DNA of 64,000 bases from Pseudomonas sp. RIT623 (GCF_004519305.1 NZ_SOZA01000001.1:62001-126000); one strand, 5' to 3'. Positions 8,714 to 17,829 are shown, counted from the first letter of the stretch. Notes: generated by a model not told the origin, from the letters alone. Made by a program: numbers and translations.

Positions 8714-10156
8714 TCAGACGCTGATGCACAGGTATTTGATCTCGAGGTAGTCCTCGATACCGTACTTGGAACCTTCGCGGCCCAGGCCCGAGGCCTTGAT
8801 ACCACCGAACGGCGCGACTTCGTTGGAGATCAGGCCGGTGTTGATACCGACCATGCCGTATTCCAGGGCCTCGGCGACGCGGAACACGCGGCTCATGTCA
8901 CGGGCGTAGAAGTACGAGGCCAGGCCGAATTCGGTGTCGTTGGACATGGCGATGACTTCGGCCTCGTCCTTGAAGCGGAACAGCGGCGCCAGTGGGCCGA
9001 AGGTCTCTTCTTTAGCCACCGCAGCGGTTTTCGGCACGTCGACCAGGATGGTCGGCTCGAAGAAGTTGCCTTCGATGAGCTTGCCGCCGGACAGTACCTT
9101 GGCGCCCTTGGATACCGCGTCCTCGATGTGCTCCTGGACCTTGGCGACAGCCTTGCCGTCGATCAGCGGGCCAGTGGTGGTGCCTTCTTCCAGACCGTTG
9201 CCGATCTTCAGCTTGGCCACGGCGGCCTTGAGCTTCTCGGCGAAGGCGTCGTAGACACCGTCCTGCACGTAGATACGGTTGGCGCAGACGCAGGTCTGGC
9301 CGTTGTTGCGGTACTTGGAGATGATCGCGCCCTCGACCGCCTTGTCCAGGTCGGCGTCGTCGAACACGATGAACGGCGCGTTGCCGCCCAGCTCCAGGGA
9401 AACCTTCTTGATGTCCTTGGCGCACTCTTCCATCAGCTGGCGACCGATTTCGGTCGAGCCGGTGAACGACAGCTTGCGTACCAGCGAGTTGCCGGTCAGC
9501 TCGGAGCCGACTTCGCCGGCGCTGCCGGTGATGACGCTCAGCACGCCAGCCGGGATACCGGCACGGGTGGCCAGCTCGACCAGGGCCAGGGCGGAGTACG
9601 GGGTCTGCGAAGCGGGCTTGAGCACCATGGTGCAACCGGCGGCCAGGGCCGGGCCGGCTTTACGGGTGATCATCGCGGCCGGGAAGTTCCACGGGGTGAT
9701 GGCGGCGGTGACACCGATCGGCTGCTTGATGACGATCAGGCGCTTGTCCGGCTGGTGGCCAGGGATGACGTCGCCATAGACGCGCTTGGCTTCCTCGGCG
9801 AACCACTCGATGAACGAGGCGGCGTAGGCGATCTCACCCTTGGCCTCGGCCAGTGGCTTGCCCTGCTCGGTGGTCATCAGGCGAGCCAGGTCGTCCTGGT
9901 GCTCGATCATCAACTCGAACCAGCGGCGCAGCTTGCCGGCACGCTCCTTGGCAGTCAGTGCGCGCCAGGCCGGCAGCGCCTTGTCGGCGGCCTCGATGGC
10001 GCGGCGGGTCTCGGCGGCGCCCATCTTCGGCACGCTGCCGATCACTTCACCGGTGGCCGGGTTGGTCACCTTGATGGTCTGACCGCTGTCCGCATCCAGC
10101 CACTCACCATTGATGAAGGCTTGCTGGCGGAACAACTGAGCGTCTTTGAGCTGCAT
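8714..10156 (-). CDS. gabD: NAD(P)-dependent succinate-semialdehyde dehydrogenase
   Basis: Aldehyde dehydrogenase of 480 aa that oxidises succinate semialdehyde (or glutarate semialdehyde) to the acid, the second step after GabT. Seen: the cofactor-binding TPWNFPAAM and FTGSTEIGR, catalytic glutamate in LELGGNAP and catalytic cysteine in GQTCVCANR. The length is typical of GabD. The ATG giving MQLKDAQLF has AAGGGAAG about 6 nt upstream; the 40 extra codons upstream lie in the promoter region. First gene of the gabDT unit. Confidence 0.96.
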   Translation of the reverse strand: MQLKDAQLFRQQAFINGEWLDADSGQTIKVTNPATGEVIGSVPKMGAAETRRAIEAADKALPAWRALTAKERAGKLRRWFELMIEHQDDLARLMTTEQGKPLAEAKGEIAYAASFIEWFAEEAKRVYGDVIPGHQPDKRLIVIKQPIGVTAAITPWNFPAAMITRKAGPALAAGCTMVLKPASQTPYSALALVELATRAGIPAGVLSVITGSAGEVGSELTGNSLVRKLSFTGSTEIGRQLMEECAKDIKKVSLELGGNAPFIVFDDADLDKAVEGAIISKYRNNGQTCVCANRIYVQDGVYDAFAEKLKAAVAKLKIGNGLEEGTTTGPLIDGKAVAKVQEHIEDAVSKGAKVLSGGKLIEGNFFEPTILVDVPKTAAVAKEETFGPLAPLFRFKDEAEVIAMSNDTEFGLASYFYARDMSRVFRVAEALEYGMVGINTGLISNEVAPFGGIKASGLGREGSKYGIEDYLEIKYLCISV

Positions 10157-10261
10157 GTCGGCTTCCCTTAACTGCGAATTTTGATTGTTGAAAAGGCGCC
10201 CGCATACAAGGGCGGCCGTCAGGAATTCGTGCACCAGGGTGTTCGACGCCTGGGTGCCGAG

Positions 10262-10279
10262 CGTTTGAAATCTCAAACG
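10262..10279. promoter_or_regulatory. Perfect palindrome upstream of gabD, candidate operator
   Basis: CGTTTGA-AATC-TCAAACG: perfect 7-bp arms with a 4-bp centre, 106 bp upstream of the gabD ATG. Position and symmetry suit a dimeric regulator. A second weaker dyad (GTTC-N8-GAAC) lies near 10318-10333. No regulator gene for GABA use is next to it. Confidence 0.4.
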
Positions 10280-10364
10280 GAATGCTAAGCGGGCGCTGGG
10301 GGGTTGGACAATAGGCTGTTCGAAAAAAAGAACGAGTGGTCGAGATTCAGATCAGTGGAAATGC

Positions 10365-10412
10365 ATCGCGGGGCACCTCGCACCGGTGCGCCGATGCTAG
10401 GTGCCCCGCGAT
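10365..10412. terminator. Long inverted repeat after the arylsulfotransferase gene
   Basis: Arms ATCGCGGGGCACCT (10365-10378) and AGGTGCCCCGCGAT (10399-10412) are perfectly complementary over 14 bp and lie 23 bp past the stop of the minus-strand gene. There is no U-tract, so it may be a transcript-end stabiliser rather than a classical terminator. Confidence 0.5.
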
Positions 10413-10434
10413 AGGGCCTTGGCAGGTTAGTCCA

Positions 10435-12108
10435 TCAGAACGCCTTGTCGAGTTCGATCACCAGCGCCCGGTAGCCCACGCTGCCAGGCTGACGACTGTG
10501 CACTTTCAGCTCCACGGCCACCTCCTGGGTGCCGCGACGCACTTCATTGAGCACGCTGGTCGTCAGCTTCTGGGGCGTGAGGAAGTTCACCGACGCCGAA
10601 TAGATGAACTGGGTATCGGTATCGGCCCGATACGCCACCACCGAGGTGATCGGGCTGTACCATTCGTCACCGCGTTCCTTGCCGTACTGCCACACCTGCT
10701 CGACCGTGCCCTTGGCCTCGTCGATCTTGTACTCCACCGCCCGGCTGTAGTTGTCCGCCAACTTGGTAGGGCCGAAGTCCCGGCCCCAGCCGTTGTCGAA
10801 CACGGTCAGCGTGCCGCGTCCGGTCAGCCAGGCAGTGTGCTGGGTCCAGGACCACTCGAAGCCCTCGCCCACGGGTTTGAGCACCTTTTCCTGCAGGCGC
10901 GCCGGCCAGCCCTGGGGCGCGGCAAGAATCCACTTCACCTGCTTGTCGCGACCGATCTTTACCACGCCCTGGTGACGAGCTGAAACGATGATGCTGTCGT
11001 CATCGGCGTCGTAGTCGATGGCATTGACGTGGGCCCAGTTGCGTCCGGTACCGACGCCGGGCGTGTCGCCGAACGGCAGGTCGCCTTCGGCCAGCTCGTT
11101 GGCCAGGCGCTCGTCCTGTTTCTGCACACCGTCCGGCAGCTGGATCGCGGCCTTGCCCAGGGTTTCCAGCAACTCGCCGCGGTACGGGTCGAGGATCTGG
11201 TTCAGGTCCCAGAAGTCCAGCACGTCGCCGGCCTCGTTGACCTCGATGATATGGTCGCGGATCGAGCGCACGCGCTTGCCATCCGGGCGGCGGTAGTCGC
11301 TGGTGCCGACCCGCAACAGGTAGGTGCCGTTGGGCGTCTCGCGAATCTCGTGGGAGAAGTCGGCGAACTTGTCCGGCAGGTTGCGCTGCCAGATACGCCG
11401 GCCAAGCAGGTCGTACTTGGAGTAGGTCTGGCCCTGGCCCCAGATCAGCTTGCCGTCACGGGTCTGGTGGAAGCCCATGGTCCCGCCCAGGCCGTCGCGG
11501 TGGTTGGAATCGTGGATCTGCTCGATATCGAGGTACCAGCGCACATCGCCGTTGCTGTCGGCGATCCAGTTGTTGCCCACCGAGTCCCACTCGGCGGCGC
11601 CACCCAGGCCGTTCCACTTGAAGGCACGCCCGCCGGGGATCTCGGCCAACAGGTGGTTGAACAGGTACAGCCGCTGCTCGAAACCGGGCGCGACCTTGAC
11701 CGACTCAACTTCGGGCAGCGCGGCGGTCTGCTTCGCCACCACCGGCAGGCGCACTGCCGGGGCGTAGATTTCGTAACGCTCGCGGATGCGTCCGCCATCG
11801 AGCTTGTAGCTCACCTCGATCTCATTGACATGGTCGGGGTACAGGCCGAACACCGGAATGCCGCCGTAGGTCCACAGCGAGCGGTCGGACACGTCGTAGA
11901 CAATATCGATACCGCGCTCGCCGCGCCCCAGCACCCGCACATGGGCGGCGCTCAGGGTGCGCCCGCCATCACGGATGATCGCGGTCAACGGCGCCAGGCG
12001 GTACGGGTTGACCACCACGTCGCCGAGCAGGGCTTGGTCGCGGTCGGGCACCTTGGCGGTGAGGCAGGCGCCCTCGGGCAAGTCATGCGGTTGGGTCTTG
12101 GCATTCAT
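10435..12108 (-). CDS. Arylsulfotransferase (AssT family), no signal peptide
   Basis: PAPS-independent aryl sulfotransferase of 557 aa, transferring sulfate from one phenolic ester to another acceptor through a sulfo-histidine. An N-terminal beta-sandwich domain (about residues 32-125) precedes the six-bladed propeller. Residues matching the E. coli AssT active site are present: H253 (DFSHEI), H360 and N362 (WAHVN), R378 (SARHQ) and the probable nucleophile H424 (WTQHTAW). Unlike the periplasmic E. coli enzyme it starts MNAKTQPHDL with no export signal and has only one obvious cysteine, so no structural disulfide. AGGAG sits 7 nt before the ATG. It is 17 bp behind the TonB receptor gene and probably co-transcribed with it. 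Confidence 0.85.
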   Translation of the reverse strand: MNAKTQPHDLPEGACLTAKVPDRDQALLGDVVVNPYRLAPLTAIIRDGGRTLSAAHVRVLGRGERGIDIVYDVSDRSLWTYGGIPVFGLYPDHVNEIEVSYKLDGGRIRERYEIYAPAVRLPVVAKQTAALPEVESVKVAPGFEQRLYLFNHLLAEIPGGRAFKWNGLGGAAEWDSVGNNWIADSNGDVRWYLDIEQIHDSNHRDGLGGTMGFHQTRDGKLIWGQGQTYSKYDLLGRRIWQRNLPDKFADFSHEIRETPNGTYLLRVGTSDYRRPDGKRVRSIRDHIIEVNEAGDVLDFWDLNQILDPYRGELLETLGKAAIQLPDGVQKQDERLANELAEGDLPFGDTPGVGTGRNWAHVNAIDYDADDDSIIVSARHQGVVKIGRDKQVKWILAAPQGWPARLQEKVLKPVGEGFEWSWTQHTAWLTGRGTLTVFDNGWGRDFGPTKLADNYSRAVEYKIDEAKGTVEQVWQYGKERGDEWYSPITSVVAYRADTDTQFIYSASVNFLTPQKLTTSVLNEVRRGTQEVAVELKVHSRQPGSVGYRALVIELDKAF

Positions 12109-12125
12109 GGCAAAGCTCCTTGTGC

Positions 12126-14459
12126 TCAGAAGTCGTAACGGGCGGTGGCGCCCAGGGTGCGCGGAGTACCCAGCACCCCGGCGTAACCGCCGTTGGCGGA
12201 GTTCCACAGGCTGGTGAAGTAGGTCTTGTCGCCGGCGTTTTTCACCCACAGCGACAGGTCGAGCACGCCGTCGCCCTGGTCCAGGCGCACGCCGGTGGAC
12301 AGGTTGACGATGGCGTAGCTGGGGATCTGCCCGTAATCGGAGTCGTCGATGGTGCCCACGGCCTTGGAACGGAAGGCGTAGCTGGCGGTGACATAGGGCT
12401 CGATACGCTCGGTCAGCTGCCACTTGTACTGGCCGTTGAGGTTGGCGATGTACTTGGAGGCACCCACCACTTGGTGGCCAGACAGGTCGCAGGTGGCGGC
12501 GGCATTGACCAGGCTCACCTCCGGCGGGCACGGCGCGTCGTCGTACTCGGTGTAGCGCACGTCGTTCCACGAACCGTTGAAGTTCAGGGTCAGCCCGCGC
12601 AACGGCGCTGCCGTGGCCTCGAACTCCAGGCCGCGGGAGCGCACGCTGCCGGCGTTGGCCAGATACTGCACGCGGTTGACCTGGTCGTAGACGTTGGCCT
12701 GGTAGCCATGGACCTCGGTCCAGAACAGGTTGCTGTTCAGTTGCAGGCGGTTGTCGAACCAGCTGCTCTTGATGCCGAGTTCGGCGTTGTTGGCGCGCTC
12801 GGTGCCCACCAGCAACGAATCGGTGCCCAGCCGTGGCGCGGCGCCGACGGTCAGGTTGACGCCACCGGACTTCTCGCCGTGGGACAAGCTGGCATAACCG
12901 AGCAGGTCATCGCTGAAGCGGTAGCTCAGGCTCAGCAGCCCGGATGGCGCGAAGCTGTACTGGTTGAGGTCGCCCGAATCGTAGGCGCCCACCCGGCCCT
13001 GGCGAGCCGCGGCCGCCGCACCGGTAACGGCCGCGCCGCCGGACGGTGCGTCGCGGGTCACCCAGGCGCTTTTCTCTTCATAGGTGCCGCGCACCCCGGC
13101 GGTGAAATCCAGGCGCTCGGTAAGGTGCCAGGTGCCCTGGGCGAACAACGCGTAGCTGTCGGTATCGATATGGCCGTTGCCGATTGTGGTGACGTTGGCC
13201 AGGGCGCCAGCCGGGGTCAGGTTCCAGATGTCGGCCTGCGGTCCGTTGTAGGTAAACGATTTGTTGTCCAGGTCCTGCTTGAAGTAGTAGGCCCCGAGTA
13301 CATAGTCGAAGAAGCCGCCGGTGGGCGAAGCCAGGCGGATTTCCTGGGAGTACTGCTTGTCGCGCACCGAAACACCGGCGTTGTAGAACACCGGCACATT
13401 GAGGCCATCGTCGTTGCGCGGGGTGAAGTCCCACCAGCGGTAGGCGCTGATCGAGGTGAGGGTGAAGTCGTTGGGCAGGGTCCAGTTGGCCTCCACCGAA
13501 GTGCCGCCCTGGAACACCTTGACCATCTGGTCGGCGTCGAAATTGACCTTGCGATCCTTGCCCGACACCAGCGTGGCACCGGCCTGGCGCGCCAGGCTTT
13601 CATAGCGGTTGACGCCGTTGAGGGTCGGTCCGGTGCTGTACAGGCTGAGGATGCCATTGTCGGAGTTTTCTTCGTTGTATTCGCCGATCCAGCGCAGGTT
13701 GAAAGTTTCGCTGGGCTTGAACAGCAACTGGGTACGGAAACCCTGGCGCTTGCCGCCGTTGAGGTCATGGCCGTTGTAGACGTTCTTCACATAGCCGTCG
13801 TCCTCGGTGTGGTAGGCGCTGATGCGCCCGGCGAGGGTGTCGGTCAAAGGGCCGGAGAAACTGCCCTGGGTCTGCCAGTAGCCATCTTCGCCCAGCGATG
13901 ACTGCACGCTACCCTCCTGGTGGAAGGTTGGCTTGCGCGTGGTGATGTTGAGCACCCCGGCAGTGGTGTTCTTGCCGAACAACGTCCCCTGCGGGCCGCG
14001 CAGCACTTCCAGTTGCTCGACGTCGAGCAGGTCGAACACCGCCATGCCCGGGCGGCCCAGGTAGACGTTGTCCAGGTACACACCGACGCTGCCTTCCAGG
14101 CCATCGCTGGCCGGGTTGTTGCCCAGGCCACGGATGGAGATGCTCGATTGGCGGGCGTGCACATAGGCGACGTTGGTGCTCGGCACCAGTTGCTGCAAAT
14201 CTTGCACGCGGTAGATGCGCTGGGTCTCGAGGGTTTCGCTGCCCAGCACGCTGATCGGCGTGGGCACGCTCTGCGCGGTCTCTTCGCGTCGCCGGGCATT
14301 GACGGTGACCGTGCCGAGCTGGGCTTCCTGCGTCACGGCTGGGGCGGCGTTGGGCTCATCGGCGAAGCTGCTGCCGGAAGCGGCCAGCAGCACTCCAGCC
14401 GCCAGGGGTTGCAGGGCGAACAACGAGGCGCGCGCGGGCCAACGGGAAAGTCGGGACAT
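12126..14459 (-). CDS. TonB-dependent outer-membrane receptor, probable sulfate-ester uptake
   Basis: Outer-membrane receptor of 777 aa. A signal peptide (about residues 1-33, cleavage near SSFA-DE) is followed by a plug domain (SVPTPISVLGSE, SISIRGLGNN, LRGPQGTLFGKNTTAGVLNI) and a beta-barrel ending in the aromatic ARYDF typical of this family. No classic TonB-box could be assigned with confidence. The ATG has AAGGAG upstream. Divergent from a LysR gene and leading into an arylsulfotransferase gene; with atsK and an ATS importer next door it resembles SftP of P. putida S-313, a receptor for sulfate esters. Substrate is inferred from neighbours. Confidence 0.88.
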   Translation of the reverse strand: MSRLSRWPARASLFALQPLAAGVLLAASGSSFADEPNAAPAVTQEAQLGTVTVNARRREETAQSVPTPISVLGSETLETQRIYRVQDLQQLVPSTNVAYVHARQSSISIRGLGNNPASDGLEGSVGVYLDNVYLGRPGMAVFDLLDVEQLEVLRGPQGTLFGKNTTAGVLNITTRKPTFHQEGSVQSSLGEDGYWQTQGSFSGPLTDTLAGRISAYHTEDDGYVKNVYNGHDLNGGKRQGFRTQLLFKPSETFNLRWIGEYNEENSDNGILSLYSTGPTLNGVNRYESLARQAGATLVSGKDRKVNFDADQMVKVFQGGTSVEANWTLPNDFTLTSISAYRWWDFTPRNDDGLNVPVFYNAGVSVRDKQYSQEIRLASPTGGFFDYVLGAYYFKQDLDNKSFTYNGPQADIWNLTPAGALANVTTIGNGHIDTDSYALFAQGTWHLTERLDFTAGVRGTYEEKSAWVTRDAPSGGAAVTGAAAAARQGRVGAYDSGDLNQYSFAPSGLLSLSYRFSDDLLGYASLSHGEKSGGVNLTVGAAPRLGTDSLLVGTERANNAELGIKSSWFDNRLQLNSNLFWTEVHGYQANVYDQVNRVQYLANAGSVRSRGLEFEATAAPLRGLTLNFNGSWNDVRYTEYDDAPCPPEVSLVNAAATCDLSGHQVVGASKYIANLNGQYKWQLTERIEPYVTASYAFRSKAVGTIDDSDYGQIPSYAIVNLSTGVRLDQGDGVLDLSLWVKNAGDKTYFTSLWNSANGGYAGVLGTPRTLGATARYDF

Positions 14460-14531
14460 GCAGATGCTCCTTGAGGCAAGGGCCCAGGCGAGCATTTCCG
14501 TTGGCGGAACCGAATCGCGGTCAGGCGGGCT

Positions 14532-14552
14532 TATATTCTTTTAAGAGATATA
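14532..14552. promoter_or_regulatory. LysR-type operator candidate (T-N11-A dyad)
   Basis: TATAT-N11-ATATA: 5-bp perfect arms separated by exactly 11 bp, the geometry of LysR-family boxes. It sits in an AT-rich island between the divergent lysR and TonB receptor genes, 73 bp before the receptor ATG and 100 bp before the regulator ATG. Confidence 0.5.
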
Positions 14553-14651
14553 AATATTTGTAATTCATATTTTGTGGAATAAGTGACTCCCTTTATAAGG
14601 TTCCCAACCCTTCCCAGCAATTGCATTCCACCGAAAGTTTCCATGTAGAAA

Positions 14652-15557
14652 ATGCATATCGACCTGCGCCAGCTCCGCCACTTCATCGCCCTTGTCGAGC
14701 ACCGCAGCTTCGTCGCCGCGGCGGCTGCGGTGAACCTTTCGCAATCGGCTTTCAGCCGCAGCATCCAGACGCTGGAGCACAATGTCGGCTGCCGCCTGGT
14801 CGACCGCGCCAGCAAGGAACTGGCGCCGACCCGCCAGGGCCTGCTGGTGCTGGAGCATTCGCGGCGCCTGGTGCATGGGGCGCACAACCTGGTCAACGAG
14901 ATCAACCAGTTCAACGGCGCCACCACCGGCGTGGTGCGCTTTGGCTCGGGGCCGGCGCCCGCCGGCGGGCTGGTGCCGCGGGCGGTTGCACGCTTCGTCG
15001 CCGAGTACCCGGCAGCGCGCACCTGCTTCCAGGTGGACAATTGGCAGGCCTTGAACCGCCGGCTGATCGCCGAGGAGATCGAGTTCTTCGTCGCCGACAC
15101 CCGCCAGTTCGAAGCCGACCCGGATTACCAGGTGCACAAGCTCACGCCACAACGCTGGCATTTCTGTTGCCGCGCCGGGCATCCGCTGACCGAGCGTGGC
15201 GAAGTACGGGCGCAGGACCTGTTCGACTATCCGCTGGCGACCACCTTCCGCCCGCCGAACATCCGCAAGATCCTCAGCGACCTCAGTGGGCGCCAGGACT
15301 TCCTGCCCAGCGTGGAATGCGAGCATGGCTATGCGCTGCTCAATGTGGTGCTGCACTCGGACACCATCGGCATTGCCTGCGGCGCAAACCTGCGGCCGTA
15401 TGAAGGGCTGGTGGCGCTCAAGTTGGCGGACCTAGCGGCGGAACAGGAGGAGGCGTTCTACACCCGCTATGGGGTGGTGAGCCGGGTGGGGTATGGCTTG
15501 TCGGCGCTGGCGCAGGGATTGGTGAGGCAGTTGCTGGCCTGTGACGCCGAGTTGTAG
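14652..15557 (+). CDS. LysR-family regulator of the sulfate-ester cluster
   Basis: LysR-type transcription factor of 301 aa. The N-terminal winged helix-turn-helix (LRQLRHFIALVEHRSFVAAA, then LSQSAFSRSIQTLE) is typical; residues from about 90 form the co-inducer domain. It lies between the receptor/arylsulfotransferase pair (divergent) and atsK-atsR (convergent), as expected for a local regulator. SftR of P. putida S-313, a LysR activator of sulfate-ester genes, is the closest functional parallel I know; orthology is not shown here. Its effector would be a sulfate ester or a signal of sulfur limitation. Confidence 0.85.
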   Translation: MHIDLRQLRHFIALVEHRSFVAAAAAVNLSQSAFSRSIQTLEHNVGCRLVDRASKELAPTRQGLLVLEHSRRLVHGAHNLVNEINQFNGATTGVVRFGSGPAPAGGLVPRAVARFVAEYPAARTCFQVDNWQALNRRLIAEEIEFFVADTRQFEADPDYQVHKLTPQRWHFCCRAGHPLTERGEVRAQDLFDYPLATTFRPPNIRKILSDLSGRQDFLPSVECEHGYALLNVVLHSDTIGIACGANLRPYEGLVALKLADLAAEQEEAFYTRYGVVSRVGYGLSALAQGLVRQLLACDAEL

Positions 15558-15563
15558 CGAACA

Positions 15564-15582
15564 GGGGCCGCTTTGCGGCCCC
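15564..15582. terminator. Hairpin between convergent lysR and atsK
   Basis: GGGGCCGC-TTT-GCGGCCCC is a perfect 8-bp stem with a 3-nt loop in the 32-bp gap between the two stop codons. It lacks a long U-run, so termination strength is uncertain. Confidence 0.5.
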
Positions 15583-15589
15583 AGCGATC

Positions 15590-16495
15590 TCAGCCCTTGC
15601 GCGTGGTCCGGCTCGGTTGCCCATCCACCCCCACCGGCACCTCGCCAGCCAGGGTAACGCGGCGCACGACGCGCGGCTGTGTACCGTAGTCATCCACCGC
15701 ATAGTGCTGCGTTGCGCGGTTGTCCCAGATCGCCACGTCCCCGGCCTGCCAGCGCCAGCGCACGGTGTTTTCCAGGCGTGTCACATGCCCCTGCAGTACC
15801 GCGAACAGATGCTGCGAGTCGGCCAGCGAATAGCCCTTGATGCGTTTGACGAAATGCCCAAGTTGCAGCACGCGCTCGCCACTGACCGGATGCACGCGCA
15901 CCACCGGGTGCTCGGTCTCGTACACCGTCGAAGTGAACACCTTGCGGTAGCGCTCCAGCTTGGCCGGATCGACATCCGGTTTCACGCTGGCGTAGTCGTA
16001 CTCGTTGCTGTGCACCGCCCAAAGCTGGTCGGCCAGGGTACGCAGCGGTTCGGGCAGTTCCTGGTAGGCCGCGGCGGTGTTGGCCCACACCGTGTCGCCA
16101 CCGGAGGCCGGGGCCACCACGCTGCGCAGGATCGAAGCCTTGGGGTAGGCATCGACGAAGGTCACGTCGGTGTGCCAGGAGTTGGCCCGCTGCCCCTCGG
16201 CGCCATCGAGCTGGAGCAGGTAGCTGGTGCCGTCGACCACGGGCACCGTGGGGTGGGCGATGGGGTCGCCGAGCCGCTGGGCGAAGGCTTCCTGGCCGAC
16301 GTCGTCCAGATGCTCCTGGCCTCGGAAGAAGATCACCTTGTACTGCACCAGCGCCGCCTGGATGGCATCGACGGTTGCCGGGTCGAGGTCGGCGGACAGC
16401 TTGATACCGCGAATCTCGGCGCCAATGCGCCCGGCAACGGGGTGGATGTCGAGTTCGAGGGTTTGCGGCGCGGTGGCCAATGCGGCGTTGCTCAT
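15590..16495 (-). CDS. atsK: Alkylsulfatase, Fe(II)/2-oxoglutarate dioxygenase AtsK
   Basis: TauD-family oxygenase of 301 aa. It hydroxylates the carbon next to an alkyl sulfate ester, using O2 and 2-oxoglutarate, so that sulfate and an aldehyde are released: a sulfur-starvation enzyme. The iron facial triad is H108, D110 (NSWHTD) and H264 ([10 protein letters not shown]), the same numbers I recall for AtsK of P. putida S-313. The 2-oxoglutarate arginine is in the PRVVRRVTL segment. The ATG has GAGGAG 7 nt upstream. It follows the binding-protein gene by 27 bp, forming an atsR-atsK transcript. TauD (taurine) is the alternative; cluster content favours AtsK. Confidence 0.86.
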   Translation of the reverse strand: MSNAALATAPQTLELDIHPVAGRIGAEIRGIKLSADLDPATVDAIQAALVQYKVIFFRGQEHLDDVGQEAFAQRLGDPIAHPTVPVVDGTSYLLQLDGAEGQRANSWHTDVTFVDAYPKASILRSVVAPASGGDTVWANTAAAYQELPEPLRTLADQLWAVHSNEYDYASVKPDVDPAKLERYRKVFTSTVYETEHPVVRVHPVSGERVLQLGHFVKRIKGYSLADSQHLFAVLQGHVTRLENTVRWRWQAGDVAIWDNRATQHYAVDDYGTQPRVVRRVTLAGEVPVGVDGQPSRTTRKG

Positions 16496-16522
16496 GGTCG
16501 TGCTCCTCAGGGTTGTGTCGGG

Positions 16523-17563
16523 TCAGCGGGCGGCCTGGACGGCTTGGTCCTGTTGCAGGGCGTGATCGATGAAGCGTGGCTCGACCCAGTCGGCCACCTG
16601 GAAGCCGCGGCGGATCAGGCGCTCCTTGGCGGCCAGGTCGACGCCCTGTTGCAGCAGGGCGACGAAGCCAGCGTCCAGGCGTGGGTCGAAGTACTCGGCA
16701 AGATTTTCCTCGGCCAGGTCGTCGCGCAGGATCGACTTCGGCCAGTTGGCGGTATTGGCCACGAGGTCCACATAGGCCTCGCGGTTACGCTCGTCGCGCA
16801 GCCACTTCGCCGCCTGTTCCTGGGCATTGACCAGGCGCTGCACCAGGTCGGGGTGCTGGCGAATGAACGCGCCGGTGCCGAGCAGCACCGCTTGAGTACT
16901 GCCGGCACCCTGCAGGTTGCGTGAGTTGACCGGCAACTCGACCAGGCCCCGCTCGCGCAGCGACAGCAGGTTGGACAGGCCCCAGGTGGCGTCGATCTGC
17001 TTGGCGGCCAGGGCGGCATTGGCGGCGTTGAAGTCGAGGTTGATCACTTTCAGTTCACGCTCGGACAGCCCCTGGCTGGCCAGGGCACTGGCAAACGACA
17101 GCTGGTTGGCGGTGCCGCGGAACACTGCCACGCGCTTGCCCTTGAGATCCTGCAGGCTGTGGATGCCCGAGCCCGGGACTACGCCGAGGTAGCTCTTCAC
17201 ACCGCGCACCCCTGCCGACAGCACGCGGGTGTCGAGGCCGCTGGCCTTGCCGATGATCGCGGCCAGGTCGCCCAGGTAGGCGAAGTCTGCCTGGCCGTTG
17301 GCCAGGGCCTCGTTGACCACGGGGCCTGCGCCCTTGAAGAAGCGCCAGTCGATGCGGATGCCGTCCTTGGCAAACTCTTTCTCCAGCAGTTGCTGGTCGC
17401 GCAGCACATCCACCACGCCGCCGGCGCTGGGCTTGCTGCCGGCGCTGAGGTCGGGCACGGCGATACGGATCACATCCGGCTGGGCGGCATGCGCGGCCAC
17501 GGGCACGGCACTCAACAAGGCGGCGAGCAACGGGCTGAGCAGGTGGCGGAAGGTGGTTTTCAT
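16523..17563 (-). CDS. atsR: ABC transporter periplasmic binding protein for sulfate esters/sulfonates
   Basis: SsuA/AtsR-type solute-binding protein of 346 aa. A signal peptide (MKTTFRHLL to about residue 26, cleavage after AAHA) directs it to the periplasm. The mature protein has the NMT1/SsuA layout: DVIRIAVPDL, DFAYLGDLAAI, VAVFRGTANQLSF, DATWGLSNLL. AAGGAG lies 8 nt before the ATG. It is divergent from the permease/ATPase genes that should complete the importer and co-directional with atsK. The substrate (alkyl or aryl sulfate rather than sulfonate) is inferred from atsK and the sulfotransferase. Confidence 0.82.
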   Translation of the reverse strand: MKTTFRHLLSPLLAALLSAVPVAAHAAQPDVIRIAVPDLSAGSKPSAGGVVDVLRDQQLLEKEFAKDGIRIDWRFFKGAGPVVNEALANGQADFAYLGDLAAIIGKASGLDTRVLSAGVRGVKSYLGVVPGSGIHSLQDLKGKRVAVFRGTANQLSFASALASQGLSERELKVINLDFNAANAALAAKQIDATWGLSNLLSLRERGLVELPVNSRNLQGAGSTQAVLLGTGAFIRQHPDLVQRLVNAQEQAAKWLRDERNREAYVDLVANTANWPKSILRDDLAEENLAEYFDPRLDAGFVALLQQGVDLAAKERLIRRGFQVADWVEPRFIDHALQQDQAVQAAR

Positions 17564-17801
17564 GGCAAGGCTCCTTGGCAGGCTGCCACCGGCGATGGCC
17601 GGCGCTATGGGCCAGAAGCTAGGCAGGTCCGGTTAGATCCTACAAAGATCAAAACTTCATTTTTTAGTAACCAGAAGACATAACCCAGGCGCCATGCGGG
17701 CCTGCGACGAGCTTGCAGGAAACGCATGGAAAATATGAGGAAAACGCAACGGGACGGGGCTTTCGCATGCACCGGCCGCATGCTCTTATCTCTTGAATGC
17801 A

Positions 17802-17829
17802 ATTTATGTGAATTTTTAATTCCATAAAT
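17802..17829. promoter_or_regulatory. Inverted repeat upstream of atsB
   Basis: ATTTATG (17802-17808) and CATAAAT (17823-17829) are perfect arms; allowing one bulged base the dyad extends inward through GAATT and AATTC. It lies in the AT-rich divergent promoter region, ending 33 bp before the atsB ATG. It could be an operator or a 5'-leader hairpin. The rest of the 299-bp gap (17564-17862) is AT-rich with no gene visible. Confidence 0.4.

Noticed and set aside
12120..13901. Plus-strand 593-codon frame
   Set aside because: Opposite the TonB receptor gene; valine/glycine/alanine-rich antisense product without domains.
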